Below are positions 33,658 through 45,829 of a stretch of DNA of 64,000 bases, piece after piece. A program made the translations under genes and the position numbers. Every line of letters starts with the position of its first letter. Positions within the stretch are counted from its first letter, which is position 1. The notes under the pieces were generated by a model. That model saw only the letters and a program-made list of their open reading frames with translations. It was not told where the DNA came from and ran no database searches. Origin of the DNA: Plecoglossus altivelis (taxonomy: Eukaryota > Chordata > Actinopteri > Osmeriformes > Plecoglossidae); contig BROE01000013.1 of NCBI GenBank assembly GCA_036571765.1, positions 18,284,267 through 18,348,266 of the forward strand. The letters are read 5' to 3'.

Positions 33658-36514
33658 CAATATTGGATATGCACTATTATGATCAATTATTCCCCTGGGG
33701 TCTAAGATATAAACACATTCTCCTTCATAAACCTCACTTCCACTTATCCTGCTCTCCTTGTTGAAATAAAATGGAGGGCCCCGGTTCAGCCACAAAGGCT
33801 ATCACAAAAGTTATGACTGCGTCGGCCCTCTTACCCACATAGGTTCATCTGTACTCAAGAGTATAGTCCCTCAGCCACTAGGCTGTTCACATAGACTAAA
33901 GGGTTTCGGCCCTCTAGCCGATGTGGGTCATCTGGGACTTCGGTCCTCTAGCCAACACAGGCTCTTCATGCGCTAGGGCTCTGATCCTCTGGCCTGCGGG
34001 CTATTGCACTGCAGGCATACTGATCTCAAGACTTGGCTGGCTAAAGGAAATAATCACTTGATGATTTGGCTTTGTTGGAATAGTAACAGTTCTACATCTG
34101 TCCATGCCACTTTGTGAAAAGTATGTATTCATTTAGATCATTTTGTTACATGTTGAGGGTATTGTTCACGTATCGGGTGCTGAATACAAATCACTCTTGG
34201 TATTTTTTTTCTGTCTTGTGTTTATGTTGCTTATTCCTCTGGGAGTTTGTTTTGCTCTCATTATGTTGGCAAGTATGCTTTACAATATTTCATTTTTATA
34301 CTTTATATACTTTTGGGGATTCTTATTTTATGCAGGGCAGGCACCCTTTGATCTATAATTCCCACGGGGTCTAAGCCCAAACAATTGCAATACATTTAAA
34401 TACATTGTCTACTGCTGATCCTGGGAGGGGTTGCAGTGCTGCTTGTTCCCATTTGGGGTCGCGGGTGACTGGAGCCTAACCCAGTAGCTTTTGGGCCATA
34501 GGCAGGGTGCACCCTGTTTAGGGTGCTACCATGCACCCCAATACATTTATATCTGTAAAAAAATTCACTTCACCATCCCAGGTCTCTACTGATTAAACTT
34601 GAGCACATCTTCATGTCAATCATGCAGGTCCGATCCCTGCACTCTGACACATATCATTTTATCTCTCACTCTGCCGCAAGGAACACTCTACTTTCTATCG
34701 GGCGTCATCCGGGTTCCGCATTTTTTAGTGGTGACTTATCAATTAACACTGTCAATCTTCATGACCGCATCAGCATATCACTTTGATTTCATACCTTTTT
34801 AAATATGATTCTCTCCTTGTTCAGTTTGTCCATGCTATTGAGTCCATCACCCTCCACATCCCTGCCACCGCCAGGTGTCTGGTCTTCGCCTCATCTGTCT
34901 AGATCATCTTCAGCTGCTGCCACCACCACGGGTGTCTGGACTCCACGGGGGATTCCTATTCTATGCAGGGCAGGTGTGGCTGAGCACTATGCATTAGACT
35001 GAAAGATGTGACTGCAAAGGAGATGATTTGTGCTACAAAGCTGAAAGGATTTTAATGTTAATGATGCTGTTATGGCATCTTTAGACTATTAGAAGAAGTA
35101 TATGCTTTGGTAATGGTTTTATCTACAGATGAGTATTTTAACTGGGAAAGTTGGTTGACTTAGATTCTATAAGCTAGAATAATTTGTTTTTAGTAAGATT
35201 TCACTTTGATTCTTAGAGTATTGGCCACAGTATGGTACTTTGTATTTGGAAACCACTTACTATCCCATCACTTAGCCCAGACCAACATAGACAAGCTTGG
35301 ATAAAAAGTCTTATGAACCGGACCGGACCAGACAAGACAGGCAACGCAGCAGAGTCACTGAAATAAATCCTAGATTTACTTTACAAGGTCACTACAGTCA
35401 TTGTAAAAATGAGCTAGCCTTTAAGACAACATGTGCACACAGTGAGAGCAAAGGTAGCGGTGGAGAGGAGCTTTTCCTATTTTATTTAATGAGTAAAAGG
35501 GACTTGAGGTCAATGGGTAGCTTTGACAAGCCCTGAGACAAACAAGTGTTGCCACAGAGGAGCTCATTCTAAACTTCCTTCAGGCACTCCCCATGTTGTG
35601 ACAAGCGGCATCTGAACACAGCAAACAAACTGGTATCAATAACCTGGTCAATATACAGCTCTGCAGACAACACACCCATTAAAACATAAAAACCCATCCA
35701 ACCTTTTTCTGAAGTCATGCTAAAAATAGGGTATGAACCCAAACAATAGTGCTTGATTTGTTTTAAGTCTGAAGCTCTGCTCCAAATGCTGCATGTACTA
35801 CTGTAGTTAAACCAGGCTGGTAAGCCACATTAAGGAGAGCTATTGGACAGACAGTATGGTTGCATTGACTGGCCAGTGGGCAGGTGAAGGTGGAGACCAC
35901 CAGTAATATGTACTCAGGGAAGAAGAAAAGAAAGCTGGAAAATAAGATCCTCTTCAATAAAAGTGTTCATTGGAAAGTCAACAACACCAACAAATAGACA
36001 GTGAATTGTCAGTAAAATATGTAAACATCCCTTCTGATAATGGAAGGGGATGGTTGGAGTTAGGGGTTGAAGAAGAGGCCTGGGGATTTAGAAAGAAGAT
36101 TTTAGGCAGATTAGAGTCTATGATGTCTGAGGATTGTCCATCTCCATGGTAGTACTCCATGGGTCTAGGTGAACGGTGAGAGGTTAAGAGTTGGTGAGGC
36201 TGGCAGGGTTGTAGAGAACAGGGGGGGCTTTCTAATAATGTGTTGCTCATCTATCATGTGTAAGGTGCTATAAGTTATAATATACCGTCAAACTTGCCTG
36301 TCCATTATACTGACTGCATGTTCCAATGCTAATAGCTAATGTAGCTGTAAATATCTGTCATTGTAACTGTGCAATTCATGTTGTGGTATATTTGAAGATG
36401 AAGGTATGTACAGTAGCACAGAATCCAACTCTAACCTCCAGCATTGGCCTCCCCATAGTTGTTACCGCCCTGCACAGAGAGAGGAGTCCCTTACCAGCCA
36501 CGACCGAGACTCAC
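33658..36514. other. syt7 intron; degenerate repeats at 33.8-34.0 and 34.3-35.0 kb
   Basis: 33815-33990 holds imperfect repeats of CGGCCCTCTAGCC with CATNTGG. TGGGGATTCTTATTTTATGC at 34314 is echoed at 34949 (GGGGGATTCCTATTCTATGC). AATTCCCACGGGGTCTAAG at 34358 is echoed at 33689. 34640-34840 is related to 28975-29190. These suggest decayed copies of one unidentified element. 35000-36514 shows nothing I can name. Confidence 0.4.
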
Positions 36515-36649
36515 TTGGGCGTGAGGCGAGGGTCTCCGTAGGGGGCATATGGGGACACGTTTAGGAGGAACTCCTTCGGAGGGTAGGAGCTCCACCTCTG
36601 CTGCACGTTGCTGCTGTCATTGTTATTCCAAAAGTCTCTGTCTAGATCA
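36515..36649 (-). CDS. syt7: Synaptotagmin-7, 45-codon linker exon
   Basis: A 135-bp exon, phase 2 at both ends, acceptor TTTGGTTGCAG and donor GCCCAA/GTGAGTC. It encodes DLDRDFWNNNDSSNVQQRW, then SSYPPKEFLLNVSPYAPYG, then DPRLTP, which matches the vertebrate Syt7 linker segment as I recall it (PPKEF..N.SPYAPYGDPRL). It joins the preceding exon (38107-38186) as AA + T = Asn, and the next as AA + T = Asn. It is an optional cassette in known Syt7 transcripts. The next exon upstream is only 1.46 kb away. Confidence 0.92.
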
Positions 36650-38106
36650 CTGCAACCAAAGAAAGAGCACAGGAACAGTCAGAGCAGCACAAAACCAATC
36701 ACAGTGTGTCATGGTGGGAGGTGGGAGGATTCTTAGGTAATGTGGATAGAGTTAGGGCATAAAGAAAGTTGATACTGGATACAGAAGTATGCAAAAAGGG
36801 ATACATTTCACAAGTATGTGGGGTGTGAACACAATAAGATACATTTGACAGTTGTAGAAACAAAACTCAACTTTAATTCTTCTTTTACAGTAAAAAATAA
36901 AAATTGGGAAAACGTAGACTAATAGTTTGGACTGGATTGCAACAAGTCCATTCCCATAATCCTGTTTAATTTGAGGCCTCAAACAGCCACAAAGACATTC
37001 TGTCCATTCATTACTCAGTCTGCGTAAGGGATGGAATGAAATAGAAGTATAGTGTTCATTAATACAAACAACAGAGTGAGACAGTCATGGAGGAGCAGTG
37101 GAGTGGAGCTGTAAAGTTTGGGTATTCAGATTTTAAAATACAGATATGTAGAATAGATAAATACAACACTCTGGGCAGAGGAAAATTTAGAGTTGAATTA
37201 GTGAGACTGCAGAGATTTAAAAAAAGCAAATGAACTAATAAAATAAAGAATAGTAAGACAAGTGGATGAGAGAGAAAGGGGGGAAGGATGGATAATCCCA
37301 AGAAACCATCAAGATTATCACATGCAGCCCACGGCAGTTGAGCAACATAATGAACAACTGTTGGCTGGAAATGATGTATTTCTCTATTCACACTGTCCCC
37401 TGACCGTCATGCCTCAGAGAGACATTGCCACTACCACTGTGTTTTTATTTTATTGAGTGTGCAAAGGCAATAGGTGACACATAACACTCCAAATACGGTT
37501 ATTCATATATCTACAATGCTGCCAAATTGGGTATGCTATAATTTGTGCTTCCTGTCTTCTCAGAAAGAGCTGGGAGTTTGAACAATTGCTGGTAGTCTGT
37601 AATGAAGACCAGTGCTTTTTTTCTTCTCTTCTTACTACTCCTCTATCAGTTCACCTTCCCTGAAGTTTCTTTCTTTCTTCTCCATGTCCCAAAAGAATTT
37701 CAATTTGAGGAAAAACTACTCTTACTTTGGTGTTTCAAATTTAACTATACAGACAGGATCATTAACGCCCCCCTAATTGTGTTAGTGAGTTTTGAGACTC
37801 AAGTGGGTATAAAGATGTCTTCTGTATGCATCCCTGGCTGGTGCCATTTCTTAAAAAACATGGATGTGGACAGAGAGAAGATTGTGAGACTGCACATTGT
37901 GTACAGATTGTACTGGGGCCTCAATGAAAGAAAACAAACAAAGTGACAATAGAAGAGTCCTCTTAAATGCTGTCGCAAATGTGGGCATTACATTTTTTAC
38001 ATGAATGGTATAAAAGATTCTGGCAGCGTCAAAGCCTAAATTCCTCATTAAAAGCCTAATTTCCAATCAACATACACCATCTACACCCTCAAATTTAAAC
38101 ACCTAC
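36650..38106. other. Short syt7 intron, no transposons recognised
   Basis: 1457 bp between two linker exons, the only intron in the window in which I see no mobile-element fragment. The donor is AA/GTAGGTG and the acceptor TTTGGTTGCAG. Confidence 0.7.
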
Positions 38107-38186
38107 TTGATGGCTTTGTTTTCCCCTCGACCGTGCATCGAGTCTGGAGAGCTAGCTGCCTCAACTCCAGGCTTGTTTCTCTTCCC
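38107..38186 (-). CDS. syt7: Synaptotagmin-7, juxtamembrane linker exon
   Basis: An 80-bp exon, phase 0 at its start and phase 2 at its end. It encodes GKRNKPGVEAASSPDSMHGR, then GENKAI plus AA of the next codon. In mammalian Syt7 the same position carries GKRYK...PDSGRGR.EKKAI, so the GKR, PDS, GR and KAI landmarks are kept while the middle has diverged. The acceptor is TATACCTCTAG and the donor ATCAA/GTAGGTG. It follows the transmembrane exon in frame after a 23.3-kb intron. The weaker conservation makes this the least certain syt7 exon, but frame and phase agree on both sides. Confidence 0.8.
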
Positions 38187-39153
38187 CTAGAGGTATAGAA
38201 AGAGAGCGCCTGATAAATTGATGTGGAGAGATAGAGGAGAAGAGCAAGAGGGGTAAGAGTGGAGAGTGAGGAAGTGAGGGAAGTGAGAAGCAGCATGAGT
38301 GAAATATTTCCTCGCTGATCCATTGCAGACATTGTGTATCAGCTCTGCATAGTTTATTGATTGCAGTTTACATCCAAAAACACTTAACCAGCAGAGGATC
38401 AATACATAGCCTTTAAAAAGGCCATCAGGTGCAAAACAGTTTATGAAATTATTGACAAAAGACACAAAAGAGCAGCAGTTTGGATGAGAGCCAGATAGCG
38501 CATGTATGGAAATGTTGAATCAATCCATTGCTTTTACACAGGACCTACACCTGATTACCATACAGAGTGACAATGAGTGTGTGATATGTACAGTAAAGAT
38601 TAAAAAGTCTGTTTGGAAGTGCATCAATGCTGTTTGCATGTGCTTGCAATGTGTATACCATGAATCTATATTCATGGCAAACACAAAAACACAAGATACA
38701 ATAGTGAGTGACTGATATATTAGTTTACTGGACTAGATTATGTAACAGAGAATAAATCACTTGGACAAAAACCGTGTAAACATAACCTCGTTAAGAAGTA
38801 GCAGCAATAGTGGTGGTGGTAGTAGTACAGATGTAGTAGGTACTTTATCACCAAGAGGAAATTAAGGCATTACACCTGGCATGAAGAGGACACTGATTTT
38901 TTAATTATGCACAATCGACAAATACCGTACTGTAGGAGAAAAACACGAAGTTAAATATTAGCGGCATGCAGCAATAGTGGGTTCTTCATCAGCATTGGAA
39001 ACAAACCCAAAATGTACATAACAAAGACATGTATGTAATACATGTACACAATGTATTTCATACATGTACACAATGTCTTTCTTACATGGGCACAACAATT
39101 CAAGGCAATTGGAGCAATGGATGAATTTGAAGTTGTTCCAATTCTTCACAAAA
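38187..39153. other. syt7 intron, nothing firm
   Basis: 38945-39010 (GCGGCATGCAGCAATAGTGG) is a short relic of the dispersed repeat seen at 23025. GGTGGTGGTAGTAGTA near 38812 is a short simple repeat. Nothing else recognised. Confidence 0.45.
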
Positions 39154-40160
39154 TCCATCCATGAATCAATTTTCCACTGCTTTATCCAGGGCTGGGTCGC
39201 AGGGGCCACAGTCTGAGCAGGGATGCCCAAACTTCATTCTCAGACACATCCTTCAGCTCAATATATATTCAGCTTCAGTATCCAGATACTTTAGATAATC
39301 AGGATGGATCTCATCCACCCCCGGGGTCTTACCATCAAGGAGCCCACCGACCACCTCAATGATTTCAGCTTGGAAGATAGACAAGTCTTCCTCCGAGTCT
39401 CCCAGCCTCTGTTTCCTCCTGGAAGACTTGATGGCAGGTTTGAGGATATCTTCAATGTATTCCTTCCACTGTCCAACAACGTCCCCAGTCGAGGTCAACA
39501 GCTCCCCATCCACACTGTGAACGGTGTTGGTGAAGCACTGCTTCTCCCTCCTGAGACGCCGAACAGTTTGCCAGAATCTTCTGGCATCCAACAGTCCTCC
39601 CCCATGGCCTCCATGAACTCCTCCCAGACCTGTGTTTTTCCTCTGTGACCACCCATGCCACAGCGCGCTTGGCCAGCTGATACCTATCAACTGTCTTAGG
39701 AGTCCCACAAGTCAATCAGGCTCAAAAGGACTCCTTCTTCAGTTTGACAGCATCCCCTACTTCTGGTGTCCACCACTAGGCTCGGGAATTATAGCTGCGA
39801 CAATGACCAGAGACCTTACGACCACCGTCCGGCCTAGGGTGTCCTGGTGACACATGCACTGATGGACACCATTGTGCCCAAACATGGTCTTCATTGTGGA
39901 CAAACTGTGGCACAGAAGTCCAATAAGGAAGCACCACCCAGGTTCAGATGGGGGGGCTGTTCTGTTCCCAATTTGCTCTCTCCAGGTGTCATTGCCTACG
40001 TTGGTGTTGAAGTACCCCAGAAGAACAATGGAGTCCCTGGTCGGCGCCGTATCCAGTACCCTTCCCAGGGACAACAAGAAGAGCACTTACTCTGCACTGC
40101 TGTTTGGCCTATAGGCCAACAACAGTGTCTCCGGCTTGAACGCAACCCTCTTGTTCACTG
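39154..40160 (-). mobile_element. Rex3 fragment lacking the RT core
   Basis: The minus strand runs from endonuclease coding (40086-39757: TAPTRDSIVLLGYFNTNVGN) through the linker (39715-39260: WQTVRRLRREKQCFTNTV, QWKEYIEDILKPAIKSS, VGGLLDGKTPGVDEIHPDYL). It then jumps, near 39250, straight to the 3' end (EVWASLLRLWPL and the ATGGATGGAT-like tail near 39160). Everything from motif A to the C-terminal domain is deleted. Frames are broken in several places. Confidence 0.85.
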
Positions 40161-41384
40161 AGGTAAAATCCTCTTCAAAAATTGTCACCAAAAATCTGTG
40201 TTTCTGACATCACAGGGCTCTTGAGACTTTTTTTCTCCTTCTCCATGAGCAACAAGGCATGCGTGCCTTTCAGACATCTTGGTCTGACAGGGTCAAAATG
40301 CAGCCCTTTTAAAAGTGACAACTTTGCATTGTGTTTGTTCTGTGAGGTCAGTTGTGCTCTGATCAGGCTCATTGTGCAGAGAACCATTGTTTAAAAGCTT
40401 TGACTCAGGACTTGTTTTAAACCAATAGGTATAAAAGGCTGCCTTTGACTAAACTGACATGCATCAACTCATATGTGCATATTGGCTTAGAAAGGAAATA
40501 TTGTGGAGCTGTACAAGTTGGGCTATACATTACTGTACGAAGTAGAATGTTAAAGGTTACTTTATACAAGCAAACTTCCCTCGCTGAGATTAGCTAACAA
40601 TAGCCTACTTGTAAAACGAATGCAGAATTGTTCCTGAACAAAAATTAGAATTAAACATACAGACGGCAGACATTTTCTTGGTATGAAAATAAAAGTTTGT
40701 AAGAGAAATGTCTCATGCAACATTTATTCTGTATAAAAAATTGAGTTCTCAATAGTAGAATCTTACTTCTAAGAGGGAGAGGTTGGGGGTCTGCCTGTTG
40801 TAGGAGAGTTCCTTATCTTATGGATAGACTGACCCCTCATAAAAGAGACATCTGGTCAGGAGGAGTACGTGCCCCCTGTGGATCTAAGAGTGCTTATCAC
40901 GCTAATGGAATGTGGAGGGGATGGCTTGAGTTAGGTCAAACAATTGTATCTGGACTAGGGAAACTTCAATCACAGAACTAGAATTGAGAACTGCCTGTTT
41001 TAAAATGAATTAATTAACCAGTAACTATTGACAAATTGTTTGCACTAATAATAGTATAAATGATTGAGTTGGAGACAAAGACTTCAGACAACTTTATAAC
41101 CACGACCAGACTTGTCTTCTTGCGGGCAAGTATTAAAACTTCATGTTCTTCTTATTTAGAATTACCTAAAGTTAGCCTGTAGATTTTTAAACAGGAGGGA
41201 AAGTATCAGTCCATCTGTTTGTCTACATATATATCTGTTGAAAAAGCAATCACTGCCTAAACTGACATCCACCAACTCAGAACATTGAGTTTAAACATTT
41301 GTTAGAAGATTTACTCGCATTTTGTTTTACTCTACTCTTAATACGACACTATGTTTAAGTTATTGCCTAAACTATATTGTCACC
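40161..41384. other. syt7 intron; possible decayed LTR-like promoter region
   Basis: GGTATAAAAGGCTGCC near 40428 and TAGTATAAATGATTG near 41052 look like TATA boxes. CTAAACTGACAT-CATCAACTC occurs twice (40450 and 41260), as could happen with two related ends. I could not define LTR boundaries. Confidence 0.35.
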
Positions 41385-42414
41385 AACTGTCTATAATTTC
41401 CTCAACTCCGCAAATTCCTCAATCCTCCATCTGGCTCTTACCCACCTAGAAAACAAAGACTCTTATGTAAGAATGCTGTTCATTGACTTCAGCTCAGCAT
41501 TCAACACAATAATCCCACAACAGCTCACTAATAAACTAAACGTACAGGGCCTAAACAATTCCCTCTGCAATTGGATTCTGGACTTTCTAACCGGAAGACC
41601 TCAGTCAGACCGTGTCGCCCATAACACCTCGGGCACTTCCACACTGAGCACGGGTGCCCCACAAGGCTGTGTGCTCAGCCTACTGCTCTTCACGCTGCTG
41701 ACCCACGACTGCAGCTCCAACCACATCATCAAGTTTGCTGATGACACAACAGTGGTAGGTCTCATCAGCAACAACGATGAAACGCACTACAGAGAGGAAG
41801 TGGCACAGCTGGCTGAATGGTGTGGTGCAAACAACCTGTCCCTCAATGTGAGTAAGACAAAAGAGGTTGTGATGGACTTCAGGAGGAACTCCGCGGATCA
41901 CCCCCCACTGACCATCGACAGCTCGCCTGTCGAGAGAGTCAACAGCACCAAATTCCTGGGGGTGCACATCACAGAGGACCTCACTTGGACCACCAACACC
42001 AAGTCACTCTCAAAGAAGGCACATCAGCGCCTACACTTTCTCCGCTGGCTGAAGAGAGCTAGTCTCCCTCCATCCATCCTTACCACATTCTACAGGGGCA
42101 CCATTGAGAGTGTGCTAAACAGCTGCATCACTGTCTGGTATGGGAACTGTACTGCAGTAGACCGCAAGACCATCCAGTGGATAGTGAACACAGCTGCGAG
42201 GATCATCGGTGCCCCTCTCCCCTCCACCCAAGACATTTTCCACACACGATGCTCCAGCAAAGCCAATAGTATCGTTAAGGACCCCACTCACAACCCCCCA
42301 CAGCCTCTTCCAGCTCCTACCATCAGGCAGACGGTTCCGGAGCATCAGAGCCCGCTCTACCAGACTCCTCAACAGCTTCTTCCCCCAGGCTGTGAGAGCC
42401 CTGAACTCTCCTGA
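41385..42414 (+). pseudogene. C-terminal half of the family A RT, mostly open
   Basis: About 340 codons: LHLALTHLENKDSYVRMLFI, motif A DFSSAFNTIIPQQL, motif B GAPQGCVLSLLLF, motif C KFADDTTVVGL, then FRRNSADHPPLTID and KKAHQRLHFLRWLKR. A frameshift near 42290 moves the last part (HSLFQLLPSGRRFRSIRAR) to another frame. The endonuclease and RT N-terminus are missing, so it cannot be autonomous. It is the least degraded family A copy in the window. Confidence 0.85.
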
Positions 42415-42838
42415 GTCTCTCTGACTCTCCACACAAACCCCATAGCACCTGAAACTAAGACAATCTGACAATTTGCACTAGTCACTCACCCACTGCACTA
42501 CTCACTTTTCAAACACACTGCTGTGTGTACACAAATTGCACTATATACTCTGTAATATATGTATGTTTACACGCTCATATTCCTTGCACATGTACAGTAC
42601 TCTTTGCACATGTACAGCTCCCCATAGGTAAGTATTCATACAGTTTGTATAGTTTGTATCTTGTTTAGTTTATGTATAGGAAAATTGTTATATTTCTTTT
42701 AAATTGATTGTTGTTTGCCTGTACTGTTGTATGTCTGTACATCTGTAGCACCGTGGGTCTGTGAGGCAGACATTTCGTTCCATTGTATGCCCCTGCATGT
42801 AGTGGAATGACAATAAAGCACAATTTGAACTTGAACAA
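41385..42838 (+). mobile_element. Non-LTR retrotransposon, family A, second copy
   Basis: 5'-truncated just before RT motif A. The 3' end is CAATAAAGCACAATTTGAAC followed by TTGAAC. Nucleotide identity with 8136-9500 (reverse) is high by eye. The tail hexamer matches the other family A copies. Confidence 0.9.
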
Positions 42839-43888
42839 CTATAGTGGTACACTTGCTCACCAGAAACATCTAGTCCTTGGTTACAATGGCTAGTAGGGCA
42901 AGGGGAGTGGGTGGGGGCTAAATCATCCCACTGTTTCCAAAACATGTGTGTCTATGTTTGTTTTAGCTTGCACACATGTGACAGGTGCCTGTGAGAAAGG
43001 GGAGAATGTCCACATGGCTGGATTGAGGGAGAGATGCATGGGGGAAGACAACCTTAGTAATTAGTCAACCATGAATCTAATTTTCATCGCACATTCAACT
43101 TCTCATCAGGTTGGTGAACAAAACATTGTTAAGAGTCTTCATATGAACATGTGATTGAATCAGACTATCACTTTTTGATCGGCAGTTGCATAAGGCATCA
43201 TATTTGCCTGAGTGATATATTAAATTTAATTGATTTCAATCATTCTTTGAGATATGAATTTGCCTTTGCACCTGATAATATGTTGTAGTGTCATTCTCGT
43301 GACATACCAAGATTGGTGTTAATATCTCAAAGATTTCCTGATCAATGAAGTAACTTCCTGTTTGCTGATTTTGATGGGCTGGATTATTAAAAGAACATCT
43401 GCAAAATTCATATTTTGTGCCCAGTTCTTGAGATAATTGTCGTAAACTGGCTGCCCAAAAAATGCCACTAAAAATACGTATACACAGATACGCACACAGA
43501 GACTCCTGGCATTGTTAGAGCAATGATGTTACATTCCTGTAAAGTGTTTAATCATTAAATGATCAAAACAAAAAAATGTGTTGTCAGTTTTCTTAAGGAA
43601 CTGTAACCTTATCAAAATGACTGCCATTAGCCGTCTAAACAAAATATCTTGCCTTTTACATACAGATGGCCTTCAACCTAACTGGCTCATGGAGGTAAAC
43701 ACGAAAACATGTCTAAAGTCAAGGTTTCATTAACTACCAAGTAACTGCATAGCAATACCTATACTACCAACACTGTGGTTACATGGCAACTGCTAAGTAG
43801 TTACCATTCATAAATGTTTTGAGGTAAAAGTAATTTAATTCGTGAAACAATTGGGGAGGGTGGATTTTGGATGTTAACAATGAGCTTG
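42839..43888. repeat. Intron with dispersed repeat at 43093-43440
   Basis: 43120-43390 lines up with 22400-22670 (TAAGAGTCTTCATATGAACA, GATCGGCAGTTGCATAAGGC, GATAATATGTTGTAGTGTC). The rest (42839-43092, 43441-43888) has nothing I recognise. Confidence 0.5.
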
Positions 43889-44040
43889 TTAACCCTCGTG
43901 CTCTCTTCATGGTGCACACAAATAAAAAATATTTAGTTCAAACAAGCACATGCAATTTAAATGTCTGTGTGTGTGTACGTGTGTGTGAATTAAACATAGT
44001 TTTGGGTCATTCTGACCCCCGAAGAGAACACAAGGGTTAA
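43889..44040. mobile_element. piggyBac-like MITE, 152 bp
   Basis: It starts TTAACCCTCGTGCTCTCTTC and ends with the reverse complement of TTAACCCTTGTGTTCTCTTC. TTAA at each end is the piggyBac target, and CCCTTGTG is a typical fish piggyBac-type terminus. It has no coding capacity. GGGTCATTCTGACCC near the right end is a sub-terminal palindrome. Confidence 0.85.
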
Positions 44041-45285
44041 GCACAACCTTTCACACATCCCTTTCCTATACAGTGCCTTCTTGCACGTTTGTCATTACAC
44101 AACAATATTGTTTCAAATATTGGCATTGTTATGCAGGTACATTGTAGTTAATGTAACCTGAATGCATATGTATGTATATATGAATGTATGTATGTATATG
44201 AATGCAATGTTTTTTACTTATTACAAGACAGGACAGGGCAGGACAATATCCTTGGCATGACCCAAGCAAACACGTGTCCCTAGTGCACTTACTTGTGTAC
44301 ACATACCCACAAGAAAGCACAAACACACATATGCATGCACAAACACATTCAAAATTATGATTCTGTCCCACGTTTTCCGCCGCTACAAGGCTACATTGTT
44401 ACAGTGAAGAAAATGCTATCATATAAAGCTCATCTATCATTTACAATCATGAAATCTGCAGTAACTTGCGGGGGAGAAAGGGAGGCAAGGAAAAGCATTC
44501 AGAGCTGGGAGTGGCAGGAGTGGAGGAACACAGACAGAAAAAGAAAAAGGCACAGAAAGAGAATGAGGTAGTGCATAATATGAAAGAAGAAGCTAGAGGC
44601 AAGGAAGAGAGAAGAGTATGACAAGACAAGAAGGTTTGAAACAGAATGTAAAATATAGAGTATACGATAGGGAAGCAAAAACGCATCAGATTGTTAAGTG
44701 AGATGGAGAGATGGTATAGAAGGGGGAGAGATAGAGAAGAGCCAGGCATCTTTGGGCAGCTTTATGCAGCTGTTAGACAGCCGTGTTGCTCTCTGGGTGC
44801 ACAGAGGGTTCTCTTGAGTCCTGCTGTCATCACCACTTTCACACAGAATGACCACTAACACTCCTCCCCTCATCTCACACAGTATGGTCTCCTTTTTAAC
44901 TTTTCCGTCATGCATCCATCCCTCTTTCTGTCCTCTATTTAAAAAAATCTTAATTTATTGTACATCATATGCTGTGTATGTTAGTAGGCTATGCAAAATA
45001 GTCTTTCTTCCACATGTCAAAGTTTTTATAAAAGAAAGCAGGATTAATTGTGACAACATTAACTGACTGGTAAGTATTAACTTTGACAGGAAGGTGCATA
45101 CATTTAACATACAGGAACCTTAAATGTGTGGGGTGAAAAACTAATACAAAGAGGTATGGAGTACAACTAATACTAAGGGGCTAGAGCATGTAAAACATGT
45201 AGCATGAAATAGAGTATAAAATAGCTATGGCATACAACGTGCTAACACAAATAGGGCAACCTAGGGGAAACATGGTAAGGTGTAA
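44041..45285. other. syt7 intron, nothing recognised
   Basis: A short ATGTATGTATATG-type run is at 44165-44200. 44460-44740 is purine-rich. No gene or transposon ends recognised. Confidence 0.45.
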
Positions 45286-45289
45286 TTCT

Positions 45290-45725
45290 GCAGATAGTGT
45301 GTTAAAGTCAATGTGGGACCTTGGCCTTGTTTATGAGGCCATCAGCAAATGGGAATAAATGTTTCTGTAGTGTGAGGTTTTGGTGCTGTTGAGCCAAAGT
45401 TTTCTGCCGGCTGAAAGTGTTCAGGGTGGGTGGAGTCAGCCATAATTTTTCCTTGCTCGCCTTAGGGTCCTCAAGGATAGGAAGATTTCAGCTGATCACC
45501 ATATCAACAGTGCAGATGATATGCTGCAGTTTACTCTTATCCTTGGCAAAGGCAGTGGAAACAGCATACCAGATGGGAATGGAGGACGTGAGGATGGACT
45601 CAATGATGGCTGTGAAGAAGTGCACCATCATTGTCTTTGGCAGTTTTAAATTGGTCAACTGCTGTAGGAAGTGGATCCTCTGTTGTACTATCTTGGTAAG
45701 GGAGCTGCTGTTCAGTTCACAACAC
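45290..45725 (-). pseudogene. LINE family B, 3' (C-terminal) fragment
   Basis: The minus strand encodes RIHFLQQLTNLKLPKTMM, VHFFTAIIESILTSSIPIW, then AKDKSKLQHIICTVDMVIS, a stop, and a decayed end related to SIRTKTSRHRNSFFP. It corresponds to 58790-59180 of the family B copy on the plus strand. It starts just after the RT catalytic core. With 52725-54355 it may be the 3' part of one original element. Confidence 0.75.
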
Positions 45726-45829
45726 CACGCCCTGTTTTATCCCTCAATTTGATTAATATAAATATGGTAATTAGTCCACTTTGGCAAAAAAGAAAGCAGC
45801 AAGAAAATGGCTATAGAAAGCAAGAAATG

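Noticed and set aside
40420..41260. LTR or promoter region with two TATA-like boxes
   Set aside because: No paired LTR ends or target duplication could be defined; mentioned only in the interval note.
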